Below, piece after piece: positions 11,731 through 21,719 of a DNA stretch of 64,000 nucleotides. Source of the stretch: Sarocladium kiliense (taxonomy: Eukaryota > Ascomycota > Sordariomycetes > Hypocreales > Sarocladiaceae); the NCBI GenBank assembly GCA_030734395.1, contig JAUZTG010000003.1:744001-808000 (forward strand), written 5' to 3'. Numbering within the stretch: position 1 is the stretch's first letter; the number at the start of each line of letters is the position of its first letter. The position numbers were made by a program, and so were the translations under genes. The notes beneath the pieces are model-generated. The model was not told the DNA's origin, searched no databases, and saw only the letters and a list, made by a program, of their open reading frames with translations.

Positions 11731-12508
11731 GGCAACCCTCGGTGGTGCCGCGGGGCCGCGAAGCAGTCGCATTCGATGCACATCAGAGCCAATTAGCGAT
11801 ATGGTCGCCCTAGGCAATTCAGAGAAGCCCTGCATATTTGCCGCGTCACCCACCATCGTGCGCCAGTCAATGTGCCACCAACCTTTCAGCCTGGCGGCGC
11901 ATTTTGTCGATGTGGCCGGCTAGTACAGCGGGGGGATAACCACGTACGCGGCCTCTTACGGCAGACATTAGTCCCCCATGTTGCGACTGTGACTCAACCC
12001 TCAAGGTGTCTGAATTCCCCAAAGAGTCATTCGCGACAAAGAGAAATTCTAATCAAATAAATGCAATCAAGTCCGATGCAATACCATACCACTTGGCTAA
12101 GCGAAGATCTCCATACACCCAAGCCAAATCAAGAAAAGCATTCGAGCTGGCGGGTACTGGACCCCTCTCGCTCGGCAAGCACAGCCTTACCGTCTGCCTA
12201 GCGAATGCGAGCTCCAAACTATCCTATCTCGGATGAGGAGGAGGGGATCTTCATGTTAGTCGCATGTGGCTCGCCCACGCGGCCTGTGACGGGGTCTGAC
12301 ATGTAGATGCATATGAAAATGACACCACCTACAAAGCAAGCTGTTCCTGAACTTTCTTCTTAATCTTTGAACCTTCCTCCTGTCGTGAACGGAGCTTCTC
12401 AAGCCTGTTCTTCAGTAATCTCGCGAGCACGCGCGACGCAAGTTCTAATCGCATCGTCTATACACCTTACCAACCTTTTGACATCCACATAATACATTCA
12501 TTGGCACC
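11731..12508. other. intergenic region
   Basis: 3' UTR of GCD7 and promoter of the gene at 12509. No gene or structured element recognised. Confidence 0.5.
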
Positions 12509-14644
12509 ATGAGCGGCGGCAGGAAACCCGCCTCTCGCGTGGACGACGCCCCTCCGCCGCCCTACACAGAAACAGACATCTACTCCAACCCCAGCGCTCC
12601 CTCCCACGACGGCGACGCATCCCACGTCTCCTCCGCCACATCCGGCGACCCAATCCTCACACCACCCGACTCCCCCATCGCAGGGTCCTACTTCGAGACC
12701 CGACCTGCGCCTTCATCCTCTGTTTCACTCTCGGGGCAGTCCATGGTGCAACACATCACTGTTGGACCAGATACACTCCCCGATGACGTGCCGTATAACG
12801 CAGGTCTTGCGGCCCGGGATGTGACGGAACAGGATTGGGCGACGTTTAGGAATTATTTACTTCCTGATCATACTGCGCGGAGGAACGAAGCGGTGGTCGA
12901 TCGGAAATTGAGAGATGAGGGGAGGAGTGAGGATGGAGTTTCGACCAGGAGTGGGAAGAGCCATGCTGAGGTGCATTTGGGGAGGATTCACAGCTCATCC
13001 GAGGCTGGCGAGGAGAGACTTGATGCAGGACAGCTGAGGAGTCATGCCATTGCTACGGTTCAGGAATGGAATACTTCGTTCTTTGGGCCGAGGGGCATCA
13101 CTATTCGGCTAAATCCTATCACACAACAAGAAGAGGGCAGTCGCATGCCAGGCGCCTGGGACCAGAGCTTTGAGGAGCATTCTGGGCCATCTCAGGGTCA
13201 AGATCAACAGGCACGAGCTGGATGGCGAAGACATCTTGACAGGGTCAAAGTCACAGACAACATGCTTCGGATTGGCGACAGCTTTGTGGCCGATGTCAAT
13301 GGGCTCAAGATCGGCAGCATGGTTATGGATGGCCGTGGAATTCGCATGGACGGCAGCCAACCACAGCCTCACCCAGGATTTGGCGGTCCAGTCCCTGGTG
13401 GTTTCGGAAGAGGTGGTCCTCCAGGTGGATTTCCACGAGGATCTCCTTTCGGCGGCTGGGGACGCGGTGGCTTCGGGGCTCCTCACCATCATCACCATCA
13501 CCATGGCAGCCCACGCGGCCGCTCTTTCGATGAAGGCCCTGCCGTCGGAGCTAAGCAGCGGTCTCATTCCGTCTCCTCCATCTCCAGCAGCTCATCCTCA
13601 TCCTCGTCAGACTCCGACTCCAGTCTCGACGATCTTCCTGACTACGACGACCTCCACGAGAAACAACTCCCCGTCTACGCAGACCGCCTGGAAAACTGGG
13701 TCAACACACCGGATACCATCCGCACAAAGCAAGACCTCTCGGATCTCCGCGCAGAACTCAAGATGGTGAAGCGCGCGGGGTTTGATCCAGATGTCGATAA
13801 GAAGGCATTGAGACAGCATGTGAAGACATTGAAGGGACAGTGGAAGGGGGTGAGGAAGGAGCAGAAGCGGGTCTTAAGGGAAAGAAAGAGAGAGCGGAAG
13901 ACGAGAAGAAGAGCTGAGAAGAAGGAGAGGAGAGAGAGAAGAAAGGAGGTGAAGAGGTCGCAGAGAGAGATGGGGAGAGAGAGGAGGGACAGTAGGAGAG
14001 AGGAGAAAAGAGAGCGAAGGGAGGATAAGAGAGAACGACGAGAGTGTAGAAGGGAGGAGAAACGAGAGAGGAGGCAGTGTGATAGAAGCCCATGGCCGAC
14101 TCCCTATGGTGTCCCAGGGTTTTCTGGACCTCCTGGTGCCCCTGGTGTCTCTGGTGTACCTGGAGTTCCTGGGGTACCTGGGATGAGCAATCCTCCCGCA
14201 CCTCACGCCTCCTACGGACGATCAGGTTCCTGGGCCGGCATGTTCGGCAACCGTGGCCTCTTCGGTCCCCAAGGCTCCTTCGGCCCCCAAGTCTCCCACC
14301 CCAACGTTTTTCCCCACGGCGTCTTTCCCCCTCCAGGCGTGCCGTTCTCCCACGAAGCCACCCACTCTGCACCACCAGGAGCCTGGCCCGAGGACAGGAA
14401 GGTCAACCCTGAAGAGTCGGGGGATGGGCAGGAGGCTGGAGTGGTGGAGGGTCCGAGTAGAGAACAGAGGATGAAGGAGTTGGAGGACGAGTTGGAGAAG
14501 AAGATCCTCGCATTGGATAGTTTGGATGAGGGGAAGGAGAGGAGAGAGGGCGAGAAGGAGGTCGAGGCTTTGGTGGACAGGTTGGATGGGTTAAGGATGG
14601 AGGCGGATGAGGCGTATGCGAGGGAGTTGGCAGCTCATACGTAG
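12509..14644 (+). CDS. low-complexity protein with PPPY motif, Arg/Glu-rich tract and collagen-like repeat
   Basis: A single exon of 711 codons from an ATG with context CACCATGA. I do not recognise a named family. Visible layout: N-terminal DDAPPPPYTETD (a PPxY motif that WW-domain ubiquitin ligases such as Rsp5 can bind); a more ordered middle (about residues 85-280) including WATFRNYLLPDHTARRN and GITIRLNPI; Gly/Pro/Phe-rich stretch and seven consecutive histidines near residue 325; a serine run (about 352-373); a highly charged Arg/Glu/Lys stretch (about 416-528), probably helical or coiled coil; nine Gly-X-Y triplets (about 535-561), e.g. GAPGVSGVPGVPGVPG; and a C-terminal coiled-coil-like segment. 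No signal peptide, so the collagen-like part is probably intracellular. Antisense frames here are shadows of the charged repeats. Confidence 0.8.
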   Translation: MSGGRKPASRVDDAPPPPYTETDIYSNPSAPSHDGDASHVSSATSGDPILTPPDSPIAGSYFETRPAPSSSVSLSGQSMVQHITVGPDTLPDDVPYNAGLAARDVTEQDWATFRNYLLPDHTARRNEAVVDRKLRDEGRSEDGVSTRSGKSHAEVHLGRIHSSSEAGEERLDAGQLRSHAIATVQEWNTSFFGPRGITIRLNPITQQEEGSRMPGAWDQSFEEHSGPSQGQDQQARAGWRRHLDRVKVTDNMLRIGDSFVADVNGLKIGSMVMDGRGIRMDGSQPQPHPGFGGPVPGGFGRGGPPGGFPRGSPFGGWGRGGFGAPHHHHHHHGSPRGRSFDEGPAVGAKQRSHSVSSISSSSSSSSSDSDSSLDDLPDYDDLHEKQLPVYADRLENWVNTPDTIRTKQDLSDLRAELKMVKRAGFDPDVDKKALRQHVKTLKGQWKGVRKEQKRVLRERKRERKTRRRAEKKERRERRKEVKRSQREMGRERRDSRREEKRERREDKRERRECRREEKRERRQCDRSPWPTPYGVPGFSGPPGAPGVSGVPGVPGVPGMSNPPAPHASYGRSGSWAGMFGNRGLFGPQGSFGPQVSHPNVFPHGVFPPPGVPFSHEATHSAPPGAWPEDRKVNPEESGDGQEAGVVEGPSREQRMKELEDELEKKILALDSLDEGKERREGEKEVEALVDRLDGLRMEADEAYARELAAHT

Positions 14645-14867
14645 TCGGTGTTGGTCATTTTGGCCTGTAACATATAGTATACCATTTCTCCAATCAAAAA
14701 ATCGTAATGCTGAGTCCCAATCCGTGCGCCGTGAAAGTGTACGAGGTTAAAATGGCTGCAAAGGTGATCATTTTTGTCTATACCAGCTCTAGATGCCACA
14801 ACGCCCAGGTAGAGCACCCGTCTCGAGCACGGCCTCTACGCTCTTTATCCTCCATCCCATTCCCTGA

Positions 14868-15661
14868 TTATTTTGCCGCCACCTTCTCAACCAACTCCCC
14901 AACCCCCAGATTCCTGCCCACGGCAACCTTCATCTTCCTCCCCTCCCCTTCCTTCTCCTTCTCCGGCTCCTTTCCAACCTCTCCCACCGCATCGCCCTCA
15001 TCGACACCCTCTGATTTCTCTTCTCCATTCGTGCTCTCACCAATACTTTCTGCGATAGCAGCATCTGCTTGCTTCTTGATGTCGCTGAGGTCGAGGCGCA
15101 TGGAGAAGGCGTCCTCGCCGTCGGCGTAGTACTTTGACTCAACCTTCTCATTTTGGAAGCCGAGGGTTGTTTCGTAGAGGTGGCGAGCGGCGGCGTTGGA
15201 AACGCGGACGTGGAGGGAGACGTATTTTGCACCGAAGGATTCGACCATTGCAAGTTCTAGGGGTCCAACATGTTAGCTTTCCAAGTTCTCCATTCTGCCT
15301 CTTCACTCCCAAGTAGAGTAGTTGCCAGGGGACTAAGGGGGCACCCACGACTCTGCCTCATCAGCTTCTCCGCAATTCCCAACTTCCTATGCGTCCTCAT
15401 CACACTCAAGCTCGTGATATGACCGTGCTGCACGCCGTCTGAAGGCTCCTCCTCCATCTTTGCAAGCACATATCCCACGATCTTGGGATACTCGTACGGA
15501 TGGCGCTTTGGTCTGGAGACATCGACGGCCACGAAACTAAGCTGTGGCCAGGAGAGGGCGTGGTAGAGGTAGTACTTGAGGAAGTAGTTCTCGGGGAGGT
15601 TCTCGAGGTTGGCGTGTTGGATGAGGGGGAGGTCGTCGGGGGTGAGGAGGCGGATATCCAT
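14868..15661 (-). CDS. NAA10: N-terminal acetyltransferase A catalytic subunit (Naa10/Ard1)
   Basis: Exons 15661-15349 and 15256-14868 (intron 15348-15257, GTGGGT, GCTAAC branch, TAG) give 233 aa. The GNAT domain is complete: [40 protein letters not shown], acetyl-CoA loop [13 protein letters not shown] (R92-x-x-G95-x-A97), then across the intron [19 protein letters not shown] and HLYETTLGF. These are close to textbook Naa10. Known role: with Naa15 it acetylates nascent protein N-termini (NatA) at the ribosome. The C-terminal ~75 residues are charged and disordered, longer than the yeast tail but usual in filamentous fungi. The gene ends 224 bp after the preceding gene, with which it is convergent. 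Confidence 0.95.
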
Positions 15662-16167
15662 TGTGGGTGGTTGCGCTGGGATGCGCTGTGGCTTGAGGTA
15701 GAGACGGTGTTTGTTGAGGGTCGCAAGAAATGGGGAGAGTTTGTCGTGCAGGAGGAGAATATTGGTGATGATGGTTCAGACCCCAGCTCGATGTTCGCCC
15801 ACCACTGAGGAAGATTCCAATTGGGGACCCCTCCGCCCCGCCGTGACCGCCTTCAGTGCCGCTCCGGTCCGCCATCGGTGGTCGTGGCCTCGAGGAAGGG
15901 TGCTCTATGAAGCTTTCAACAGTCAAGAAAAAAAAAATTCATATTAATATACCAGGTCTTAGTATCTATGACTGCTTCTGAGAACATTTCATATTATTAC
16001 CAGGCAATGTACGGGAGTGATGACTGCTATACACTGTACTGAGGAGACCCTTTGACAACCTCACACTCTGCCCCTCCATCAAATCCTGCTCACTTCGACT
16101 CATTCACTCACTAACTCACCACTCTCCAACACCGCAAGAAAAGTCTATACACACAAAGACCCCCAAA
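15662..16167. other. divergent promoter NAA10/LTO1
   Basis: A 506-bp region between divergently transcribed NAA10 and LTO1; presumably holds both promoters. A run of nine A residues near 15,930 is the only simple-sequence feature seen. Confidence 0.5.
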
Positions 16168-16629
16168 ATGGCCACAGACGACCCCCTCAACGACGTCTTC
16201 ACCATAGAAGACCGCTTCTACACCCAAGGCTACAATGCGGGTCTCGCCGACGGCATCCCCGCCGGCCGCGCTGAAGGCCGCTCCCTCGGCATGCAAAAAG
16301 GCTTCGAGAAGTTCTCCGAAGCCTCCCGCCTCGCCTCGCGCGCTGTCATCTGGGCAAACCGGTTACCCAGCAATTCAGCTACTCAGTGCGACCTTCCAAA
16401 ACTCGCAGGTGGGACGGGCCCGAGAATGGAGAAGAATGTGAAGAGTGTGTATGCGCTGCTGGAGCCGGGGACGTTGTCGACGAAGAATGAGGATGACGCG
16501 GTGCAGGATTTTGATGATCGACTGAGGAGAGCGCAGGGGAAGGTGAAGATTGTGGAGAGGATGGTTGGGGGTGGTGCTGGGGGTGCTGGAGCGACCAGAG
16601 TTGGGTCTCCTCCGGTGCAGTCGTCTTGA
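16168..16629 (+). CDS. LTO1: Lto1-type adaptor (Yae1/Lto1 deca-GX3 family)
   Basis: A single exon of 153 codons. The N-terminal half contains the deca-GX3 repeat of the family: GYNAGLADGIPAGRAEGRSL then GMQKGFEKF, glycines every fourth residue. The preceding NDVFTIEDRFYTQG matches Lto1/ORAOV1 rather than Yae1. Known role in yeast: with Yae1, recruits the ABC protein Rli1 to the cytosolic iron-sulfur targeting complex. In yeast a C-terminal tryptophan of Lto1 is used to bind that complex; here the protein ends in PPVQSS without it. Either the end of the gene is mis-modelled or the contact differs. The start has an A at -3 (AAAATGGCC). Confidence 0.85.
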   Translation: MATDDPLNDVFTIEDRFYTQGYNAGLADGIPAGRAEGRSLGMQKGFEKFSEASRLASRAVIWANRLPSNSATQCDLPKLAGGTGPRMEKNVKSVYALLEPGTLSTKNEDDAVQDFDDRLRRAQGKVKIVERMVGGGAGGAGATRVGSPPVQSS

Positions 16630-16834
16630 AGGGCGGCTACGAGGGATATCATGATGAGTTTGCATTGCTTGGAGTAACATATTACAGGGGCATTCACTGG
16701 CGTTGGGGAGTGGAGTGATATAAAGCTTTGTTTGGATAGAATTTCACATTTAGGACAAAAGAAACATGTTCTATAACCCTCTAGAGGTCATCCTCGACGG
16801 TACAAGTACACCCTCGCCTTCACCGTTCTCCACC

Positions 16835-17551
16835 TTAAGCCCATTGTCTGTTCGGGTATCTGTCACATCTGTTAGCATAGCTCATATCCCTCACTAGGGG
16901 CCTCAGAATACTCACCCATCACCATACGACGTCTCCGACAGCTTATACTTGTACACATCCCACTTCCCGTCCGCCCTCAAGCTCTGTCCACTCGGCAGCG
17001 GCGGGAGCCCATCGACAAACAGATCCTTCGCCGCCGCCTTCTTCTGCTCAAACACCTTCGCAACACCAAGCTGTCCCTGCTCCTTCGCCTCCACAAGCTG
17101 CTTCTCCCCAGCCTCGCCAATCAGCTCGACCTTGGGCTGCGCCGCGCTTCCGACGGTAAGAAGGTTCGCGACATCAGGCTGTGCGAGAACTGAGGTCTTG
17201 GGGTAGGAGCGGCGGTTGTCGCGCTTCCAGTAGGGGTTGTCGGCGATGTCTCCTGCGGGAACGGTGACGGGGTCGGTGATAGAGGATGGGTCGTTGGTGC
17301 CCGGGGCGGGGTTGCGGTACCACGGGTTGAGGGGGATACCGGAGGAGCGCTCGGGGTCAAGGGCCATGAAGCGGCGGAAGGCGTCCCAGATGCCGGTAGA
17401 TTGAACGGTATGTTTCTGTAGAGGGTGTGGTTAGTTCGGAAGTTCGCGAGGCTTTTCGGGAGGATTGTTCGCGGGGATTGAGGGACGTTGGGCGGACCTT
17501 AGAAACGGGCACGACGTGGGAGGCGGCCTTGGCCACCTGCTTGCTCGCCAT
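16835..17551 (-). CDS. NADH:ubiquinone oxidoreductase 21.3 kDa subunit (complex I accessory)
   Basis: Three exons (17551-17498, 17415-16916, 16859-16835) give 192 aa. Key stretches HTVQSTGIWDAFRRF, SSGIPLNPWYRNPAPG, DPVTVPAGDIADNPYWKRD and GLPPLPSGQSLRADGKWDVY match the fungal complex I 21.3 kDa subunit known from Neurospora. This is an accessory subunit of the mitochondrial respiratory chain. The first donor is a weak GTCCGC, accepted because AACTAACCACACCCTCTACAG follows in the right place and the join AAG|AAA restores the family sequence. The last exon is only 25 nt and depends on choosing the CAG at 16862-16860; an acceptor nine bases earlier would keep the frame and add three residues. 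Confidence 0.85.
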
Positions 17552-18324
17552 TGTGACTTTGTTGGCGATCGGAGAGAGCTGGAGGAGGGTTTTCGGGGAG
17601 GTAGGTGGTGGTGATGTCGGAGGTCGTGGTTGGAGTTGGAGTGCCGAGCCAGGATTTACCGATTTACTGCCGCCAATTGGGTTCTGGCCAATCAGCGCCC
17701 GCCTTTTTGTCGTCCAGATTAACCTACAGTCACGGCATCAATTTAATGGCCGTATACACGTTATGACAATGTTGGTCATGGAATTATCAGTATACGATGA
17801 ACGGGGTATGTGTTGTGTTTATAAAAAGATGTGATTTTACATTTTGAGCATTGCAATTGGCTTTCTGTATGTGTCGGAGGTGTCCTATGTCCGCAATACT
17901 TCACCAGGGAATCCAAACAATGTCCCTGAGCCCAAATACAGCTTAAGGTCCTCAATGAATAGCCATCATGCACGACAGAACGCATAGGAGCTTTCTCTAG
18001 GTACATAGGCTCATCTGGGGCCACCTTAGTTGGATAGTGCATGAACACTTTGGGTTAGGCCTCCAACATATGTATGAGGGCTGGAACTCGCTCATGTGTG
18101 CGTGCCAACATGGCATGAGATGAAGCCCCATGCGTCAATCACCTCTTAAGACTCCCAGTGTCGAACAATGCATATTCATCGCTAATTGATAGAGTCTCTT
18201 CCGTCAGTAATACATATGTTAGTCAAAGCAATGCTCTCCAGCATCTGCCTCACAAAGCCATAGCCGGTCAACAATCAAACCCCGAGCTCAGACCCTCCCC
18301 TCCCTCCAAATCCTTCTCACGCAT
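17552..18324. other. intergenic region
   Basis: Promoter of the complex I subunit gene, then AT-richer sequence and the 3' side of the peroxiredoxin gene. No gene recognised. Confidence 0.5.
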
Positions 18325-19052
18325 CTAAACGCCCTCCTCAACCAACTTCTTAATCCTCAACATGGTTGGCTCCGGACCCCCTGCCTCCGCAACCCTCACC
18401 TTGCCCTCCTTGTTCACAACCCACACGCCTCGCTGCGTCTTATTTCCCTCCTTTGACAGTCCAATCGCCTTGATCAACGTCCTCTTCGTATCGCACAGAA
18501 GCGGGTACGGCAGGTTCTGCTTCGTCTTGAAGGTCGTGTTGGCTTTGGGAGAGTCGGAGCTGAGGCCGTAGATGGCGAGGCCGGTGGCCGTGAGGGGCTT
18601 GTAGGCGTCACGGAAGAAGCAGACTTGTTTTGTGCCTTGTTGCCATCTGTTAGCAATGTTCTTCAACTGAAAGGACATGGATAGAACTTACAGCCTGGAG
18701 TAGATGCCTTGGGGTAGGTGAACAGAACCACACCCGAACCGCTCTTCTCAACCAGCTCCTTCAATGTGGTCTCCTCGCCATCATTCGTCTCAATGGTACC
18801 TCCAAAGCCTTCCAGGTCGATCACATCACCCACGGAAGAACCGCCACTGCCTTTACCCTTCTTCGCTGGCGCAGCAGCAGCAGCTACGTCCTCATCACTA
18901 GCCTTTGCGACAACAGCAGCAGCCTTCTCCTTGGCCTCCTTGACAACCTTTCCCTTCGTAGCAGCAGGCTTTGTTACCTTGCTCTTCTTGGCGGCGGGAG
19001 GAGGCGCAGCTGGGGTAGCCGGCGGTTTGCGCTCGCGGAGAGTGACAGGCAT
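18325..19052 (-). CDS. DOT5: nuclear-type atypical peroxiredoxin (Dot5/BCP family)
   Basis: Exons 19052-18692 and 18635-18325 give 223 aa. The N-terminal ~75 residues are Ala/Lys-rich with KKSKVTKPAATKGK, a likely nuclear localisation signal. The thioredoxin-fold domain starts at VGDVIDLEGFGG; the active site TPGCTKQVCFFRD has the peroxidatic Cys121 and a second cysteine five residues later (C126), the arrangement of BCP/PrxQ enzymes. SSDSPKANTTFKTKQNLPYP, LLCD and RGVWVVNKEG complete the domain. Known role: thiol-dependent reduction of peroxides; Dot5 is the nuclear member in yeast. The Cys121 codon is split by the 56-nt intron, which ends in an unusual AAG acceptor after GCTAACAG; this is the only acceptor that restores the active-site sequence. 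Confidence 0.9.
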
Positions 19053-19641
19053 TATGGCGGTTGTCAGGTGTAAATTACGTCGCGTAGTGTGAAACAAGCT
19101 GTAGAGAGCGCAGCGCAAGGTGATTGACAAGCAAGAATTCGGATTGAACGATTCGTGTGAAAAGGGGAGTGTGAAGAAAACGAGAGGGGAGGCAGGTCCC
19201 CTCGACATAAAAGCGCGTCGCGAAACTCGGGGCGCAAGCTGTGTTCCAGACCTTCAACCTGCGCTAGCTCCTGATACCACCATACACCAGGATCAGCACG
19301 ACTTAGTCCCAAAATTCAGAGTCGCGTTAGGTCTAGACTTCAATTAACGGGATCATCTATCTGTCAGAAGTAAAATGAGACCAGCTGCGCGCTGTTTTAG
19401 CCAGTTGCTGTGGCCGCGCATTGGAAACAGTTGATGGAAGTTTGCGCCTGGGGGGATTGGGGGGAGCTTTGGAGCTTGGGCCACCGGGAGCGAGGGCGGA
19501 GGGTTATCAGGGTTATGCAAGCGACATCAGGCCATTCTGACTTCCATCCCATTTCCTGCACCAAGGGCTCGTTCCTTCTCACTACATAGCGGCTTCAATG
19601 AACGAACGGCGTTGCACCAGAGAGGAACTGCGACTAAGGTC
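19053..19641. other. intergenic region, divergent promoters
   Basis: Lies between the divergent peroxiredoxin gene and the small gene at 19642. Nothing else recognised. Confidence 0.45.
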
Positions 19642-19935
19642 ATGAATCCACGGGTAAGTGTGCATTCTTGCCTCGGTGTGCACGATCTGCTTCAGGGACT
19701 GACATCATCCACCTAGAACTTCATCGCCCCAGGCGCAGCCTTCACTATGGCTTGTGTACTGCTCGTGTAAGGATGACTCTGCATTGTGATTTGTAATTCT
19801 AACATGAGTCTCTCAGATACACGAGATCATCTATAAGACAAGCTCGAGAAGAGGCGGTAAGTCTTTGCGTGAAGATGTCCATGTGCACATGGTAGCGAGT
19901 GCTGTGCTAACAGAGTCCAGAAGCACGCAAGATGA
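19642..19935 (+). CDS. tiny four-exon gene for a ~38-aa single-pass membrane protein
   Basis: No exon is long enough to stand out as an open frame, but a row of good splice signals joins four pieces: 19642-19653 (MNPR), GTAAGT...CTAG, 19717-19766, GTAAGG...CTAAC...CTCAG, 19817-19856, GTAAGT...GCTAACAGAGTCCAG, 19921-19935. The product begins MNPRNFIAPGAAFTMACV, with a hydrophobic segment (about residues 6-21) followed by a positively charged YTRSSIRQAREEA helix, the layout of small mitochondrial inner-membrane or ER proteins. I recall similar small fungal proteins but cannot name the family. The 3' end is uncertain: using the earlier GAG acceptor instead gives a tail SRSTQDEEEVEL ending at 19953. 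Confidence 0.55.
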
Positions 19936-20378
19936 AGAAGAAGTCGAGTTGTAGGAGCAATCAGTCATCCGGCATTATAGGACGACCTATGTATTTCAGT
20001 ACTTGCTAGGCTAGTCATGGATATAGCTTCGTCTCGCAATACCCTCAAGTTCTCAGCCACAAAGCTCATGCTGTGACACCACAACGCCACCAACCCGCAC
20101 GAAAAAGCACAAATTACCGGAAGAAATAAGAAGTCAATGATTGGAAATCTGGGTAGAAGATTCAAGGGATATAATGGATCAACACATGAAAACCCCCCCT
20201 TTGAACAAGAAATCCGTATGTAACACCTATGCCACGCCAAGTTTCCCCGTGTTTGCACCATGTCTATAAGGTAACAAAAAGCATTCCACGGAAAGCTTCG
20301 ACATCAAAACGCTACCGCATCTCATGCATTGCTCCACACACAGGAAACCTCTCGGTATTGCATGTCTCATGGTATATC
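19936..20378. other. intergenic region between convergent genes
   Basis: 3' UTRs of the tiny gene at 19642 and of the mitochondrial carrier gene. Nothing else seen. Confidence 0.45.
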
Positions 20379-21719
20379 TCAAAGCGCCCTTTCCAGACCG
20401 TCTCCCCCATGCAAGATCGTAAGTCCTTCTAGCTTTGCCTCGTTGAGCTGCCTCATCACAGCCTCGTATGTCAACATCGTCACTGTCGCAGCTGGTACTG
20501 CCCGCATCATGTTCGTTCCCAATCCCGCATAGAATGCTCTCCATCCTTCTTCTGCGAGGATCGTACGGAAGGTCATGACCACGCCGCGGTACTTGGGTTC
20601 CTGGGCTGCTGCTGCTGCTATCGCGGCCGCTTTACTGCTATTTGGTGAGATGCCGAGGCCTTGGAGGAAATGCTCGCCTGCGACGGGGCGGCGCTGAGTT
20701 TGTAATCGGGTGCGGATGACTTCATGAGGGTAGGTGGCGCTGCTGGCGAGGATCTTGGAGAGGACGGAGGCGGAGAGAATACCGGCCCAGTTGGCTTTTT
20801 CGCCATGTGTGGGCGCTTCACCCATGCCTTGGCCGGTGAATTTGGTCTTGAGGTATTCATAGGTAGGGAATTGAACTGCCACGTGGGACAGTCCTAGGAG
20901 AGCTGGTGTTAAGCCGGAGTAAAACGATGCGATGCCCTCAGATGTGTACATCTTCCTTGCTGCGTCGATTGTTGAGTTATAATGCCATGGTGCGTGGAGG
21001 GTCGGCCGAGCGGTCGGAGTGCTGCCGGGTTTGGGAAATAAGGAGTGGTTGTGGGACTGGTTGGAGGTAGAGCTCTGTGACATGAGCCGTGTCTTGATGA
21101 CCCAAATGGGATTCGTGACGACTGTGCTGCTTGCTCCTGCAATGATAGATGACCAGAAGCTGATGAATGTGGGGTTCTCTGGATATCTTGTCAGTAATTG
21201 TGTGCTTAGACGCACCGGCGACTTGGACTTACGTGAGTAATCCGCCATCCAGACCTTGCTCTTGTTGTAGACGGTAAACCACACAGCCCACGTCGGCAGG
21301 TAGCCCAAAACTATAGGACCCAACCCCCGATACATGCCCCGTATGCCCTCTTCGCTCCAAATCACCCTCGCCGTCCCAACCAACCCATTGTACAGCTTCG
21401 GATGGCCAGCATGCCTGCCTTTGTCCGTAGGAACATAACCACCCTGTGCTTGAAGCTTCGTCTTGATCACATCGAGCGGACAGGTGATTATACCCGATGT
21501 GAACCCGCCGATTGCACCGGCGATTGTGTGGAATTGTGTGTCAGAGGCACGGGAAGCCCATCGCTGAAGCGTCGTCAACTCTCCGACGGAAGCCATTGGA
21601 GAAGCTGCTGCGTTGTCGGAGGAGCCGGCGGACGCGAGGGCGTAGGATGACGGCGCATACTCAGTAGGGGAGGACTGGGCTTGCTCGACGTTGTGCTCGA
21701 CGTGGTGGTCGTGAGACAT
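20379..21719 (-). CDS. mitochondrial carrier, NAD+ (Ndt1/Yia6)-like
   Basis: Exons 21719-21233 and 21178-20379 give 428 aa. The frame is open further upstream but its first ATG is MSHDHHVEHN at 21719. Three mitochondrial-carrier repeats are visible: GIITCPLDVIKTKLQAQGG, VVTNPIWVIKTRLMSQ and SSATYPHEVIRTRLQTQRR, each the Px[D/E]xx[K/R]x[K/R] signature in context. The tryptophan in NPIWVIK and GYLPTWAVWFTVYNKSK are typical of the SLC25A32/33/36 branch (Flx1, Rim2, Ndt1/2); the third repeat resembles yeast NAD+ carriers best. Known role: nucleotide or cofactor import across the inner membrane. The 54-nt intron (21232-21179) is a multiple of three and has no stop, so a retained form would add 18 residues after the second transmembrane helix. 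Confidence 0.85.
   Translation of the reverse strand: MSHDHHVEHNVEQAQSSPTEYAPSSYALASAGSSDNAAASPMASVGELTTLQRWASRASDTQFHTIAGAIGGFTSGIITCPLDVIKTKLQAQGGYVPTDKGRHAGHPKLYNGLVGTARVIWSEEGIRGMYRGLGPIVLGYLPTWAVWFTVYNKSKVWMADYSRKSKSPVRLSTQLLTRYPENPTFISFWSSIIAGASSTVVTNPIWVIKTRLMSQSSTSNQSHNHSLFPKPGSTPTARPTLHAPWHYNSTIDAARKMYTSEGIASFYSGLTPALLGLSHVAVQFPTYEYLKTKFTGQGMGEAPTHGEKANWAGILSASVLSKILASSATYPHEVIRTRLQTQRRPVAGEHFLQGLGISPNSSKAAAIAAAAAQEPKYRGVVMTFRTILAEEGWRAFYAGLGTNMMRAVPAATVTMLTYEAVMRQLNEAKLEGLTILHGGDGLERAL

Noticed and set aside
13109..14375. Long antisense frames (up to 205 codons) opposite the low-complexity gene
   Set aside because: Leu/Ser/Phe-rich translation of the Arg/Glu repeat on the other strand; no independent coding signal.
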